Assembly: GCF_017742215.1 (NCBI RefSeq)
Contig: NZ_JAGHKP010000005.1
Location: forward strand, 124,001 to 188,000
Reading direction: 5' to 3'
Origin: Chitinophaga chungangae
GTDB lineage: Bacteria > Bacteroidota > Bacteroidia > Chitinophagales > Chitinophagaceae
Length of the DNA: 64,000 bases
Shown in pieces: positions 1 to 7,705 of the stretch (positions within the stretch are counted from its first letter, which is position 1; the number at the start of each line of letters is the position of its first letter). A program made the translations under genes and the position numbers. The notes beneath the pieces were generated by a model that worked only from the letters and a program-made list of their open reading frames with translations, did not search any database and was not told the DNA's origin.

Positions 1-47
1 CAAACCGGGCAAATATAACCGTTTCCGCCTGTTTTGCCCTGCGCAGG

Positions 48-85
48 TTATCTACCTTATGTGGATAAACTGTGGATGTGGATAA
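48..85. other. DnaA-box-like cluster
   Basis: Two exact copies of the DnaA box in the TGTGGATAA orientation lie at 60-68 and 77-85. A 7/9 match (TGTGGATGT) overlaps at 71-79, and a 7/9 match in the other orientation (TTATCTACC) lies at 48-56. An AT-rich stretch follows at about 126-175. This could be part of a replication origin or a DnaA-controlled promoter. The window edge hides the left side, so neither can be decided. Confidence 0.5.
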
Positions 86-101
86 CTATCAGGATGTGGC
101 C

Positions 102-133
102 TTTGGTTTTCGGGAAATGCCTCGCTAATTTTG
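102..133 (+). promoter_or_regulatory. Bacteroidota-type promoter P1 for doxX-like gene
   Basis: TTTG at 102-105, a 20-base spacer, then TAATTTTG at 126-133. This fits the Bacteroidota consensus TTTG / TAnnTTTG exactly. It lies about 90 bases before the start codon at 225. Confidence 0.55.
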
Positions 134-142
134 AATTTTATG

Positions 143-171
143 TTGATATGCATTAAGAATATCTAAATTTG
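143..171 (+). promoter_or_regulatory. Bacteroidota-type promoter P2 for doxX-like gene
   Basis: TTG at 143-145, an 18-base spacer, then TAAATTTG at 164-171. A transcript would begin near 178 and leave a leader of about 47 bases. It is a second candidate promoter in tandem with the one at 102-133. Confidence 0.5.
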
Positions 172-224
172 AGTAGTGATCCCGATGCGGGAGTACTTAA
201 CAAGAATCAAACCAAATATCATCT

Positions 225-629
225 ATGAAACTTCTCTCTTCCAAGGTCAACAGCGGAGCACTGAATTTCGCCCTGTTGCTGCAACGCGTGGTGTTCGGCG
301 CGCTTATCATGATGCATGGCTGGCCCAAGCTCGTGAATTTTGCGTCGAAAGCCCAAACCTTTTCAGATCCTTTGGGTATCGGCAGAACGCCGTCGCTCAT
401 CCTCGTCATCTTCGCCGAATTTTTCTGTGGCGCGCTGGTGCTGATGGGGCTGCTCACAAGGCTGGCCACCGTTCCGCTGATCATTCTTTTTTGCGTGATA
501 GTTTTTATGATCCATGGCAACGACCCCGTGATGCAGAAAGAAGCCGCCGTGATGTTCCTCGGCATGTGGGTGTCCATCCTCTGCACCGGACCCGGCAGAT
601 ATTCGCTGGACGCAGCCATCGGCAAATAA
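225..629 (+). CDS. DoxX family membrane protein
   Basis: A 134-residue integral membrane protein of the DoxX family, the usual size for that family. Four hydrophobic segments lie at about residues 14-31, 57-78, 80-97 and 106-122. The family signature is visible in the first segment, where an arginine-containing helix leads into MMHGWPKL, and again in the GALVLMGLLTRLA stretch. DoxX-type proteins sit in the inner membrane; many are linked to redox or thiol stress, but the exact role of this one cannot be read from sequence. The ATG at 225 follows two tandem Bacteroidota promoters, and a strong terminator follows the stop, so it looks monocistronic. A longer overlapping frame from 176 is a shadow without conserved features. 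Confidence 0.85.
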   Translation: MKLLSSKVNSGALNFALLLQRVVFGALIMMHGWPKLVNFASKAQTFSDPLGIGRTPSLILVIFAEFFCGALVLMGLLTRLATVPLIILFCVIVFMIHGNDPVMQKEAAVMFLGMWVSILCTGPGRYSLDAAIGK

Positions 630-651
630 CCTTTTTACATACATTTCCAGG

Positions 652-687
652 GAGTTCCGTGCCATCCGCGCACGGAACTCTTTTTTT
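652..687 (+). terminator. Intrinsic terminator after doxX-like gene
   Basis: A perfect 11-bp stem (652-662 with 670-680), a 7-base loop and a run of seven T. Confidence 0.85.
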
Positions 688-734
688 ATCCCTGCCAAAT
701 CCCCTACATTTACAATCCATTTTAAAGACTGACC

Positions 735-1154
735 ATGTACACAACGACGATCGATATACGCGTGCGGTACGGCGAAACGGACCAGATGGGCTATCTCTAC
801 TACGGGAACTACGCGCTGTATTACGAAGTGGGAAGAACCGACGCCATCCGCCAGCTGGGCTTCACTTACCGCGAACTGGAAGAACAGGGCGTGATCATGC
901 CGGTAGCGGAGCTGAACGTGAAATACCTCCGCCCCGCGTATTACGACGACGTAATAACGGTGAAGACTATACTAAAAGAACTGCCCGCCAACCATAAGAT
1001 CCAGTTCCACTCCGAATTATACAACCAGAAAGGCGAACTGCTGAACGTAGGCTCGGTAACCTTAGCTTTTATAGACGCCAGAACAAAAACACGTATGAAT
1101 ATGCCGCAGGCCCTGCGTGAAAAACTGGAGCCGCATTTTAAAACGGCGAAGTAG
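735..1154 (+). CDS. Acyl-CoA thioesterase, YbgC/4HBT hotdog family
   Basis: A 139-residue hotdog-fold thioesterase of the 4-hydroxybenzoyl-CoA thioesterase/YbgC type, full length for the family. The N-terminal active-site motif is clear: RYGETDQMGYLYYGNY at residues 11-26, where Asp16 sits at the catalytic position and the downstream E..R (EVGRTDAIR) matches the usual helix. These enzymes hydrolyse acyl-CoA thioesters in the cytoplasm; the chain-length preference is not visible. The gene lies 30 bases before the cinA-like gene on the same strand, so they may be co-transcribed. A near-consensus -7 element (TACATTTA) lies just upstream. The family is certain; the substrate is unknown. Confidence 0.9.
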   Translation: MYTTTIDIRVRYGETDQMGYLYYGNYALYYEVGRTDAIRQLGFTYRELEEQGVIMPVAELNVKYLRPAYYDDVITVKTILKELPANHKIQFHSELYNQKGELLNVGSVTLAFIDARTKTRMNMPQALREKLEPHFKTAK

Positions 1155-1184
1155 ATCGGCATCGCCGCCCCACAAGATCTTATC

Positions 1185-2432
1185 ATGGAAAAAATTTTAG
1201 CGAGCATTATCACGATCGGCGACGAGCTGCTGATAGGCCAGACAGTAGATACCAATTCCGCCTGGATGGGCCGCCAGCTCAACGATGCGGGCATCTGGGT
1301 GCAGCGCCGCGTAGCGGTGGGAGACGACCGCGAGGCCATCGTTCGCGCGCTGGACGAAGAAGGGAAACTGTCGCACATCGTGCTGATCACCGGCGGCCTC
1401 GGCCCTACGGCAGACGACATTACCAAACCGGTGCTGCTCGGTTATTTCGGCGGCAAACTGGTGCAGGACGAGCCCACGCTCGCCCGCCTCATGTCTTTTT
1501 TCGAAGCGCGCAAACTGCCCGTGCTCGAACGGAACGTAGCGCAGGCGCTCGTGCCGGACAGCTGCACGGTATTGCAGAACATGCGCGGCACCGCGCCCGG
1601 CATGTGGTTCGAAAAGGAAGGGAAGATCTATGTATCGATGCCCGGCGTGCCGCATGAAATGAAAGGCCTGATGGAATCGGAAGTGATCCCGCGGCTGCAG
1701 GAACGTTTCACCACGCCCACGCTGCTGCATCATACGCTCATTACCTACGGCATGGGCGAATCTTTCGTGGCCGAACGCCTCACCGGTTTCGAAGCCGCTT
1801 TGCCCCCGCACATCAAACTGGCGTACCTGCCCAGTTACGGCCTGCTGAAGCTGCGCCTCACTTCGGTTTCCCCCGGAAAAACTTCCGCCGCCACGGAAAT
1901 GAAAACAGCGTTCGATACACTGAGATCCTTGCTGGCAGACGTTGCCGTAGCCGAAGCCGACGAGCCCATGGGCGTGATACTCGGGAAAATATTGCTCGAA
2001 AAAGGACTGACCGCCGGCACCGCCGAAAGCTGCACCGGCGGCAATATCGCCGGCCAGATCACCGCCGTGCCGGGCAGTTCCCGCTACTTCAAAGGCAGCG
2101 TCGTGAGTTACGCAAATGAAACAAAAATGAACCTGCTCGGCGTGAAAGCCGCCACGCTGGAGCAATACGGCGCGGTGAGCGAACAAACCGTGCGCGAAAT
2201 GGCGGAAGGCGCTTTAAAAACGCTGAACGTAGACTGCGTGATGGCTGTTTCCGGCATCATGGGGCCGGACGGAGGCAGCGGAGAAAAGCCCGTAGGCACC
2301 GTATGGATCGCCGTTGGCGGGAAAAACGATATCCGGACAACGCTGCACCGCTTCCGCTACGACCGCTCGCGGAACACAGACATGACAGTGGTGGCGGCCA
2401 TGAACGAATTGCGGAAATGGCTAAAACTTTAA
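1185..2432 (+). CDS. cinA: CinA-like protein: MoCF domain plus NMN deamidase domain
   Basis: A 415-residue two-domain CinA protein of normal length. The N-terminal MoaB/MogA-like (MoCF) domain holds IGDELLIGQTVDTNS at about residues 11-25 and the TGGLGPTADD motif at about 69-78. The C-terminal CinA domain starts near residue 260 and carries GTAESCTGG and the PGSSRYFKGSVVSYAN block. In other bacteria the C-terminal domain deamidates nicotinamide mononucleotide in the pyridine nucleotide cycle and the N-terminal domain can hydrolyse ADP-ribose; the 'competence/damage-inducible' name is historical. Start at ATG 1185, 30 bases after the thioesterase gene. The E2 gene follows 40 bases later behind its own -7 element. 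No sign of damage. Confidence 0.95.
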   Translation: MEKILASIITIGDELLIGQTVDTNSAWMGRQLNDAGIWVQRRVAVGDDREAIVRALDEEGKLSHIVLITGGLGPTADDITKPVLLGYFGGKLVQDEPTLARLMSFFEARKLPVLERNVAQALVPDSCTVLQNMRGTAPGMWFEKEGKIYVSMPGVPHEMKGLMESEVIPRLQERFTTPTLLHHTLITYGMGESFVAERLTGFEAALPPHIKLAYLPSYGLLKLRLTSVSPGKTSAATEMKTAFDTLRSLLADVAVAEADEPMGVILGKILLEKGLTAGTAESCTGGNIAGQITAVPGSSRYFKGSVVSYANETKMNLLGVKAATLEQYGAVSEQTVREMAEGALKTLNVDCVMAVSGIMGPDGGSGEKPVGTVWIAVGGKNDIRTTLHRFRYDRSRNTDMTVVAAMNELRKWLKL

Positions 2433-2439
2433 TTTCCCT

Positions 2440-2447
2440 TATTTTTG
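2440..2447 (+). promoter_or_regulatory. -7 element before the E2 gene
   Basis: TATTTTTG fits TAnnTTTG and lies 25 bases before the start codon at 2473. No well-spaced -33 element is visible, so this is a weak call. Confidence 0.35.
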
Positions 2448-2472
2448 TCATCTATTAATAAAAAGCACTTAT

Positions 2473-3795
2473 ATGGCAATAGTCGAACTGGTGATGCCCA
2501 AAATGGGAGAAAGCATTATGGAAGCCACCATCCTGCGCTGGCATAAAAAGCCGGGCGATAAGGTGAAGGTGGACGAAACGGTGCTGGAGATCGCTACAGA
2601 CAAAGTGGACAGTGAGGTCCCTTCCATTGCGGAAGGAGAGATCACCGAGATCCTTTTTAATGAAAATGACGTGGTGCCCGTGGGTACCGTTATTGCAAGA
2701 GTGCAAACCGAAGCGGGCGCTCCCGTGGCCGCATCTCCGGCAGCGGCGCCCGTAGCCCCGGCAAAACCGGCGCAAATGGAATCGCAGTTCCAGTCCGTGC
2801 CTTCGCCCGCAAGGCCGGAACCCGCGCCCAGCCAGCCTTCTGGCGAGCCGCGTTTTTATTCTCCGCTGGTGTTGACCATCGCGCAGCAGGAAGGCATCAG
2901 CTTCGCCGAACTGGAGAAAATACCCGGCAGCGGCAACGACGGCCGTGTAAGCAAAAGAGATATCCTTGATTATATCGCCCGCCGCGGCCAGCAGGTACAG
3001 GAGCCTGAAGTGGTGCACGAAGCGCCCCGGGCCGCAACGCCCGTACGGGAAATGACGACCGTGCCCGCTTCCAACAGCTATGGCGGCAACGTGGAGATCA
3101 TCGAAATGGACCGCATGCGCAAGCTGATCGCCGACCATATGGTGCGCAGCAAGGCCATCAGTCCGCACGTGACCAGCTTCGCCGAGGCGGACGTGACCAA
3201 CATGGTGCGCTGGCGCGACAGTGTGAAGAAGGATTTTGAGAAACGCGAGGGCGAAAAGCTCACTTTCACGCCGTTGTTCGTGGAAGCCGTGGTGAAATGC
3301 ATCAAACGTTTCCCGCTGGTGAACTGCTCGCTGGACGGGGACAAGATCATCCTGAAAAAAGACATCAACATAGGCATGGCCACCGCTTTGCCTTCCGGCA
3401 ACCTGATCGTTCCGGTGATCCGCAATGCGGACACGCTCAACCTGGTAGGCCTTACCAAACAGGTGAACAGCCTGGCCAACGCCGCGCGTCAGAACCGCCT
3501 GCGGCCGGAAGACACGCAGAACGGCACTTTCACGCTCACCAACGTGGGCACTTTCGGCAGCCTTACCGGTACGCCGATCATCAACCAGCCGCAGGTGGCC
3601 ATCCTGGCGGTGGGCGCCATCAAAAAGCGCCCGGTGGTGGTAGAAACGGAACAGGGGGATTCCATTGCCATCCGGCATATGATGATCCTGTCCATGTCTT
3701 ACGACCACCGTATCGTAGACGGCTCGCTGGGCTCTACTTTCCTGAGCGCGGTGGCTACGGAACTGGAAAATTTCGATCCCGCGAAGGAATATTAA
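2473..3795 (+). CDS. 2-oxoacid dehydrogenase E2 (dihydrolipoyl acyltransferase)
   Basis: A 440-residue E2 acyltransferase with one lipoyl domain. Residues 2-76 form the lipoyl domain, with the lipoylated lysine at Lys44 in the ATDKVDSEVPS motif. An Ala/Pro-rich linker (about 80-125) leads to the peripheral-subunit-binding domain (about 129-172). The catalytic domain ends with MSYDHRIVDG, giving active-site His412 and Asp416. E2 forms the core that moves the acyl group from E1 to CoA. The E1 and E3 genes are not adjacent, and the sequence does not clearly separate a pyruvate, branched-chain or 2-oxoglutarate complex, so no gene symbol is given. An intrinsic terminator follows. Confidence 0.93.
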   Translation: MAIVELVMPKMGESIMEATILRWHKKPGDKVKVDETVLEIATDKVDSEVPSIAEGEITEILFNENDVVPVGTVIARVQTEAGAPVAASPAAAPVAPAKPAQMESQFQSVPSPARPEPAPSQPSGEPRFYSPLVLTIAQQEGISFAELEKIPGSGNDGRVSKRDILDYIARRGQQVQEPEVVHEAPRAATPVREMTTVPASNSYGGNVEIIEMDRMRKLIADHMVRSKAISPHVTSFAEADVTNMVRWRDSVKKDFEKREGEKLTFTPLFVEAVVKCIKRFPLVNCSLDGDKIILKKDINIGMATALPSGNLIVPVIRNADTLNLVGLTKQVNSLANAARQNRLRPEDTQNGTFTLTNVGTFGSLTGTPIINQPQVAILAVGAIKKRPVVVETEQGDSIAIRHMMILSMSYDHRIVDGSLGSTFLSAVATELENFDPAKEY

Positions 3796-3820
3796 GTCTT
3801 TCCGGAAAAATGATAGCAAG

Positions 3821-3847
3821 GCCGTCCCGCACCGGGGCGGCTTTTTT
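3821..3847 (+). terminator. Intrinsic terminator after E2 gene
   Basis: A 9-bp stem (GCCGTCCCG with CGGGGCGGC, one G-T pair) around a short loop, followed by six T. Confidence 0.75.
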
Positions 3848-3848
3848 G

Positions 3849-4281
3849 CTGGCGGTTATCCGGGGAAATGCGGGCGCAGGGAAAGTAATGGTATATTATC
3901 CGGTATGCGGGGTACAACGATCCTTATAGGATCGATATGTGAGTGAAGGTAGAGAGAAGAAGGAGAGCAAAAGGCAAAATGATATGACTGGAGGGGACAG
4001 TCCTTCCATGGGGTAAAAGCGTTCAGACCGTAGCTGAAGCGCGGGCAAAGGCGTTCCGCTTTTAACAAAACCACCGTCCGGCGGCACTCCCGGCGTGCCG
4101 GGAACGTATTCGCTACCGGGCCGGCGGATAAAAATGTTCCGGTCCGATCCGGCTGGTAGCGGGAAAGATGGCGCCCGGGCTATGAATTTAATCGAAATGC
4201 CGCGTTTAAGCCGCTTTGCCGCCTGGGAGGGAAGCGGGCAGGGAAGGGGTGTTTCGGGGCTTTAATCAGCCCGCAGGGCAT
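3849..4281. other. GC-rich structured non-coding block
   Basis: About 430 bases without a credible coding frame. Several self-complementary elements are present: CGATCCT/AGGATCG at 3918-3934 (7-bp stem, 3-base loop), TCCCGGC/GCCGGGA at 4088-4103, and GGGCT...AGCCC near 4257-4273. I looked for RNase P RNA, tmRNA, SRP RNA and 6S RNA signatures and saw none. It may hold an unrecognised RNA or degraded sequence. Confidence 0.35.
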
Positions 4282-4309
4282 AAAAAAAGGCTTCCGGAGA
4301 AGCCTTTTA
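4282..4309 (-). terminator. Terminator of the RRM gene
   Basis: The stem GGCTT/AAGCC closes around a CCGGAG loop and is flanked by A7 on the left and TTTT on the right, so it can act on both strands. It lies 24 bases beyond the stop of the minus-strand RRM gene. Confidence 0.75.
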
Positions 4310-4332
4310 TAGTGTCATCGATGTAAGTCTTA

Positions 4333-4656
4333 TTAGTAACGACGATCGCGGCCACCGCCACCATAACCACCGCCACCGGGCCTGCCACCTCTGTTGCCGC
4401 CACCGGGGTTCGGTGCTTTCGGACGTGCTTCGTTGACCATCAGCTGTTTGCCTTCCACTTCACTACCGTTCAGACTCTCCATTGCTTTACCAGCTTCGTC
4501 CTGGTTAGGCATTTCAACGAATCCAAAACCACGTGAACGACCGGTTTCGTGATCTTTAATGATTTTTGCGGAGGTAACTTGCCCGAATTCGCTGAAGATT
4601 TGGTGAAGGTCCTCATCGTTCAACCTGTAATGCAGGTTGGCTACGTAGATGTTCAT
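4333..4656 (-). CDS. Single-RRM RNA-binding protein with Gly-rich tail
   Basis: A 107-residue protein with one complete RNA recognition motif (residues 1-80) and a Gly/Arg-rich tail. RNP2 is IYVANL at residues 3-8 and RNP1 is RGFGFVEM at about 42-49, both with the aromatic residues that stack on RNA. The tail (GGGNRGGRPGGGGYGGGG) resembles those of cyanobacterial Rbp proteins and of many Bacteroidota RRM proteins, which are often abundant or cold-induced. A long AT-rich leader lies upstream (4657-4876), which would fit post-transcriptional control, but no specific element was recognised. Likely monocistronic, with a bidirectional terminator. The exact RNA targets are unknown. Confidence 0.93.
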   Translation of the reverse strand: MNIYVANLHYRLNDEDLHQIFSEFGQVTSAKIIKDHETGRSRGFGFVEMPNQDEAGKAMESLNGSEVEGKQLMVNEARPKAPNPGGGNRGGRPGGGGYGGGGRDRRY

Positions 4657-4906
4657 GATAAAGAAATTAAAAAATGAAAAATAATATTGAAGTTAAGGAA
4701 TTAACTGAATAAAAAAATAACTCCCCGCATTTTTCAAGGATTTCACGTATTTGCCATATATGTTAAATAACGGTTAAATACAATATCATAGGCCTTTTTC
4801 AGGGATTATATACGGGGTAAAAAAATGTGAAAAACGTGGATGACCGTGTTATGTATTAGAAAATTTCGTAAATTCAATGAAGGCCGGATTAAATGGCCCG
4901 CCAACT

Positions 4907-5626
4907 ATGAAAGCATTGAGCGACACATGGTTCGCGGAAGGGTTCATAGATTTTGAACTGAAAAAATATACCCTGCTCGCGTACCTCCAGGAAATCAACC
5001 GTTATTTCAACGAAAATAAATTGTACCCGCAGCTCGGCGATGTCATTTTCCACTACAACAACCTCGTCGCTTTCCGGGACAATAAACAGTTCCTTCAGCA
5101 GCATTTTCCCAAACGCCTCACCGCCGTTAATATGGAAAGGCTGCAGCTGCTTTACGAACAAATGATCGCAGACGACGAACTGATGGAAGAACTCGAAAAC
5201 ATTCTCCAATACGCTTTACAGAAGATGAACGGAACGATCAAAGAAGGAACGGAGATCTACGAGTTCGTGGAAGACAAACTCAATATCACCCCCGTCGGCC
5301 TCATCCCGCTCGATATCCAGGAAGGCTACATGCTGCTGTGCGACGGGCGTTTCAGCGATACGCGCGTTTATCGTTACCGCCTCACCATCTTCGAACGGCA
5401 CGACGAAAAATACCGCGGCATCCATACCGATTTTATCAACACCTACACCCGCAGTCTTACGCAAACGTATTCCGGCATCAAACGCGACCTTATCCGTCAC
5501 CGGAAAGACCTGCCTAACCCCGCGGTATACACGGTGGAAACAGACCTTACCTTCCCGGTGGAAGAAACGCTGCTGCCCGTTGCGAAACGCTGCCTGGTGA
5601 AATACATCAGCACCGGCGCGGCATAA
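4907..5626 (+). CDS. Uncharacterised conserved-looking cytoplasmic protein
   Basis: A 239-residue soluble protein with no signal peptide and no membrane segment. I do not recognise the family. The N-terminal part is helical and acidic (WFAEGFIDFELKKYTLLAYL at the start, then a region around residues 90-115 rich in E, L and Q). The C-terminal half contains many aromatic and charged residues. An ATG at 4877 would add ten residues (MKAGLNGPPT), but the second ATG at 4907 gives a more natural start, so the shorter form is chosen with moderate confidence. It is divergent from the RRM gene, and its stop lies inside the A-run of the terminator of the opposing gene. Codon use is like its neighbours. 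Confidence 0.7.
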   Translation: MKALSDTWFAEGFIDFELKKYTLLAYLQEINRYFNENKLYPQLGDVIFHYNNLVAFRDNKQFLQQHFPKRLTAVNMERLQLLYEQMIADDELMEELENILQYALQKMNGTIKEGTEIYEFVEDKLNITPVGLIPLDIQEGYMLLCDGRFSDTRVYRYRLTIFERHDEKYRGIHTDFINTYTRSLTQTYSGIKRDLIRHRKDLPNPAVYTVETDLTFPVEETLLPVAKRCLVKYISTGAA

Positions 5627-5650
5627 AAAAAGACCGGCGGGAAGCCGGTC
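5625..5650 (-). terminator. Terminator of the DUF4230 gene
   Basis: Perfect 7-bp stem GACCGGC/GCCGGTC (5632-5638 with 5644-5650). Read on the minus strand it is followed by seven T, so it serves the gene ending at 5680. Confidence 0.75.
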
Positions 5651-5679
5651 CTGGTATCTTCTGAAACCCTTGCGGGTGT

Positions 5680-6294
5680 TTAGTTTAGCTTTAATCTTTT
5701 TGGCGATTCGTTGCCGAATTTTACTTCCACATCGTACTTCAGCGGCGCGTAATAGGTGGCTATGATGTTCCTGATCTTTTCCTTGCATTGCTCAAGATAC
5801 TGGGGATTGTTCGTCAATTGTTCGCGGGAAGTTTCGTAGAGTTTTTTCTGCACGTCAGTATAGGTTTCGTCGTCGGAAAACATAAGCCATCCTTTTTTAT
5901 TGGCGGTTTCCATCTTATTCAGCTGCAGCTCGTAACTCAATAACGACGGGGCCGGGAGGTTTACGGTAATGAGCTTGTCCTTTTGCGAAACGGAAAAATT
6001 CTGATCGTTCACATCCACGCCATACTTTGCGGTATACGGAACCGTTACCCAGATGGTATTTTCGGCGAACACGCGTTTCAGGTTATCCGTCCATTCGCCG
6101 CTGTTCTCCACATTGCTGCGTTTGATGGAAGCATTGCCCTGCACTTCAAGGCTCGCCAGCTCCGCGATCTCTTTTACGATCAGGCTGTTCGACAGCACCT
6201 GCTGGTTCACGTTCTTCGAGCCGGAACACCTGCCCAGCATGAATATGCCGATTATAAAAAGTACGACGACCGCCCACTGGATGATCTTCTTCAT
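5680..6294 (-). CDS. DUF4230 family membrane-anchored protein
   Basis: A 204-residue protein that fits the DUF4230 family, common in Bacteroidota and some Firmicutes and of unknown function. Residues 5-22 (IQWAVVVLFIIGIFMLGRC) form an N-terminal membrane anchor; the rest is predicted to lie outside the cytoplasm. The typical DUF4230 order is visible: an N-terminal segment around LIVKEIAELASLEV, a central strand region (ENTIWVTVPYTAKYGVDVND) and a Lys-rich C-terminal segment (YDVEVKFGNESPKRLKLN). Starts 12 bases after the GNAT gene stops (both minus strand), so the two are probably co-transcribed. Function cannot be stated. Confidence 0.8.
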   Translation of the reverse strand: MKKIIQWAVVVLFIIGIFMLGRCSGSKNVNQQVLSNSLIVKEIAELASLEVQGNASIKRSNVENSGEWTDNLKRVFAENTIWVTVPYTAKYGVDVNDQNFSVSQKDKLITVNLPAPSLLSYELQLNKMETANKKGWLMFSDDETYTDVQKKLYETSREQLTNNPQYLEQCKEKIRNIIATYYAPLKYDVEVKFGNESPKRLKLN

Positions 6295-6305
6295 GCAAAT
6301 ATTTT

Positions 6306-6776
6306 TTATGAATGCGCCTCGTTTATCCCGGCGTATGTTTTACCAATCCTTCTGCTCATGCATCTTTCCGGGTATTCCCATACCGTGAACCCGAACTGCG
6401 AATAAAGCCCCTGTGCGTCCAGCGTCATCAGCATCATTCTGCGGATCTGCTGCAGGCCGGGGTGGGAGAGGATCACTTCCATCATCCATTTGCTCAGCCC
6501 GAGGCCGCGCCTGTTTTGCAATACAAATACGTCCGCCAGGTAAGCGAACGTCGCGAAGTCGGTAATTACCCGCGCAAAACCGACCTGTTGCCCGTTTTCT
6601 TCATAAATGCCGAAACACAGCGAATTTTCAACGCTTTTTTCCACGAGGTCGCGCGGGATATGCTCCGCCCAATACGATTCGCCAGAGAGGTAACTGTGTA
6701 TCACATCGATCTGTAATAATGACTTGTCCGTAGAAATCAAAAATCCGTCTTTCCGGGCTTCAACTGGTCTTTGCAT
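6306..6776 (-). CDS. GNAT family N-acetyltransferase
   Basis: A 156-residue single-domain acetyltransferase of the GNAT fold. The acetyl-CoA pyrophosphate loop is visible as QNRRGLGLSKWMM (about residues 87-99), matching Q/RxxGxG/A, preceded by the beta4 strand (YLADVFVL). The C-terminal part has the LMTLDAQGLYSQFGF motif, which is common in YhhY/YjdJ-like proteins acting on small molecules. The substrate cannot be deduced. Only 11 bases separate it from the DUF4230 gene downstream. Start ATG at 6776; a terminator of the preceding AraC-type gene lies upstream. Confidence 0.88.
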   Translation of the reverse strand: MQRPVEARKDGFLISTDKSLLQIDVIHSYLSGESYWAEHIPRDLVEKSVENSLCFGIYEENGQQVGFARVITDFATFAYLADVFVLQNRRGLGLSKWMMEVILSHPGLQQIRRMMLMTLDAQGLYSQFGFTVWEYPERCMSRRIGKTYAGINEAHS

Positions 6777-6806
6777 GGTTTGTTGGTTAATGCCCTAAAA
6801 ATAACA

Positions 6807-6836
6807 AAAACGCCGGATGCACGGCACCGGCGTTTT
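6807..6836 (-). terminator. Terminator of the AraC-type gene
   Basis: Perfect 10-bp stem AAAACGCCGG/CCGGCGTTTT with a 10-base loop. On the minus strand it is followed by a T-rich stretch, 27 bases beyond the stop at 6863. Confidence 0.75.
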
Positions 6837-6862
6837 CAATATTCCGTACGCTTGTTAACGAC

Positions 6863-7510
6863 TTATGCGTAACGCTGCCTGCGCAGGATGCGGGTGTACA
6901 GCTGCGGCGTAAGGCCCGTTACTTCCATGAACTGGCGTTCCAGTGTATGGCGGCTGGTTTTGAAGCGGAGCGCGAGCTCCAGCATGGCAACCTGCCCTTT
7001 TTGTTCAGTTAGGTAATCCACCATTTCATCCACCTGGCGAAGTGCCGGTTGCTGATACGGTAAAAGGCTTTCGAGGGCCGAATCCAGGATATGATGAATT
7101 GAATGGATGTCTGTCGCCTGGTGCAGCTGCGCGGCCGTGTCTTTCCAGCGAACGTCCACCTTGGTGAGATCGCGGAAATAATTGGTCACCGATTCCATGC
7201 TGATGCCCATCAGCCGGTGGCTGGCGTAGGCGTTGAGCTGCACGATCACTGCGTTGAGCGGCCCGTTCACGCGTGCGTTCACCACGCAGGTAAAAGGCCC
7301 GGTCACGGATGCTTCCGGCAATTCGAAAGACGCATGGTCCATCGGTTTAAATGCCAGACCGCCCTGCTGAATGAATACCAGGTATTGCCTGCCTGCCGTA
7401 AAAAGTTTCTTTTTAGCAATGTCTGCAGCTGAAGTGATGTTCTGCAGTACGATGTACTTTTGCACAAAAGGATGCAAAGTGGCTTTCGGACTAAGGATAT
7501 AGGTGTTCAT
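6863..7510 (-). CDS. AraC-family transcriptional regulator
   Basis: A 215-residue regulator with a sensor-like N-terminal half and a C-terminal AraC-type helix-turn-helix. The DNA-binding end has the pattern LALRFKTSRHTLERQFMEV followed by GLTPQLYTRILRRQR, the two helix-turn-helix units of AraC proteins; the second HTH is cut close to the end, as in many short AraC proteins. The N-terminal half (HPFVQKYIVLQN, then LVFIQQGGLAFKP) matches the DUF6597-type domain found in many Bacteroidota. The start at 7510 (MNTYILSPK) is chosen over 7546. A perfect 20-base inverted repeat lies 51-71 bases upstream of it, suggesting autoregulation. Targets are unknown. Confidence 0.85.
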   Translation of the reverse strand: MNTYILSPKATLHPFVQKYIVLQNITSAADIAKKKLFTAGRQYLVFIQQGGLAFKPMDHASFELPEASVTGPFTCVVNARVNGPLNAVIVQLNAYASHRLMGISMESVTNYFRDLTKVDVRWKDTAAQLHQATDIHSIHHILDSALESLLPYQQPALRQVDEMVDYLTEQKGQVAMLELALRFKTSRHTLERQFMEVTGLTPQLYTRILRRQRYA

Positions 7511-7561
7511 AGGACTGATTGCGGTTTTTTCGTAAACCTTCCGCACTGAATTCTGCTGTAA

Positions 7562-7581
7562 ATATAGTTAAATAACTATAT
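7562..7581. promoter_or_regulatory. Perfect inverted repeat upstream of AraC-type gene
   Basis: Half-sites ATATAGTTA (7562-7570) and TAACTATAT (7573-7581) are exact reverse complements separated by AA. It lies 51-71 bases upstream of the regulator's start. This fits an operator, possibly for autoregulation, although palindromes are not typical of AraC-type proteins. Confidence 0.5.
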
Positions 7582-7656
7582 GCAATATCATTTTAATTAG
7601 AAAAATTTCTGCGATGCATGGAAGTTATTGAAAATCTTCCAGTTAACGACAGAATA

Positions 7657-7686
7657 ACAAAGTCCCGGCGTTTGCCGGGACTTTGT
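7657..7686 (-). terminator. Terminator of the S9 peptidase gene
   Basis: Perfect 13-bp stem (7657-7669 with 7674-7686) around a GTTT loop. Lies 20 bases beyond the stop at 7706. Confidence 0.8.
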
Positions 7687-7705
7687 GTTTATAACCAGTT
7701 GAATA

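Noticed and set aside
176..997. A 273-residue plus-strand frame overlapping the doxX-like and thioesterase genes
   Set aside because: Composition is Arg-rich and unconserved; the DoxX and thioesterase frames explain the same DNA with clear family motifs.
3849..4281. RNase P RNA, tmRNA, SRP RNA or 6S RNA
   Set aside because: None of their conserved sequence blocks is present, despite the structured look of the region.
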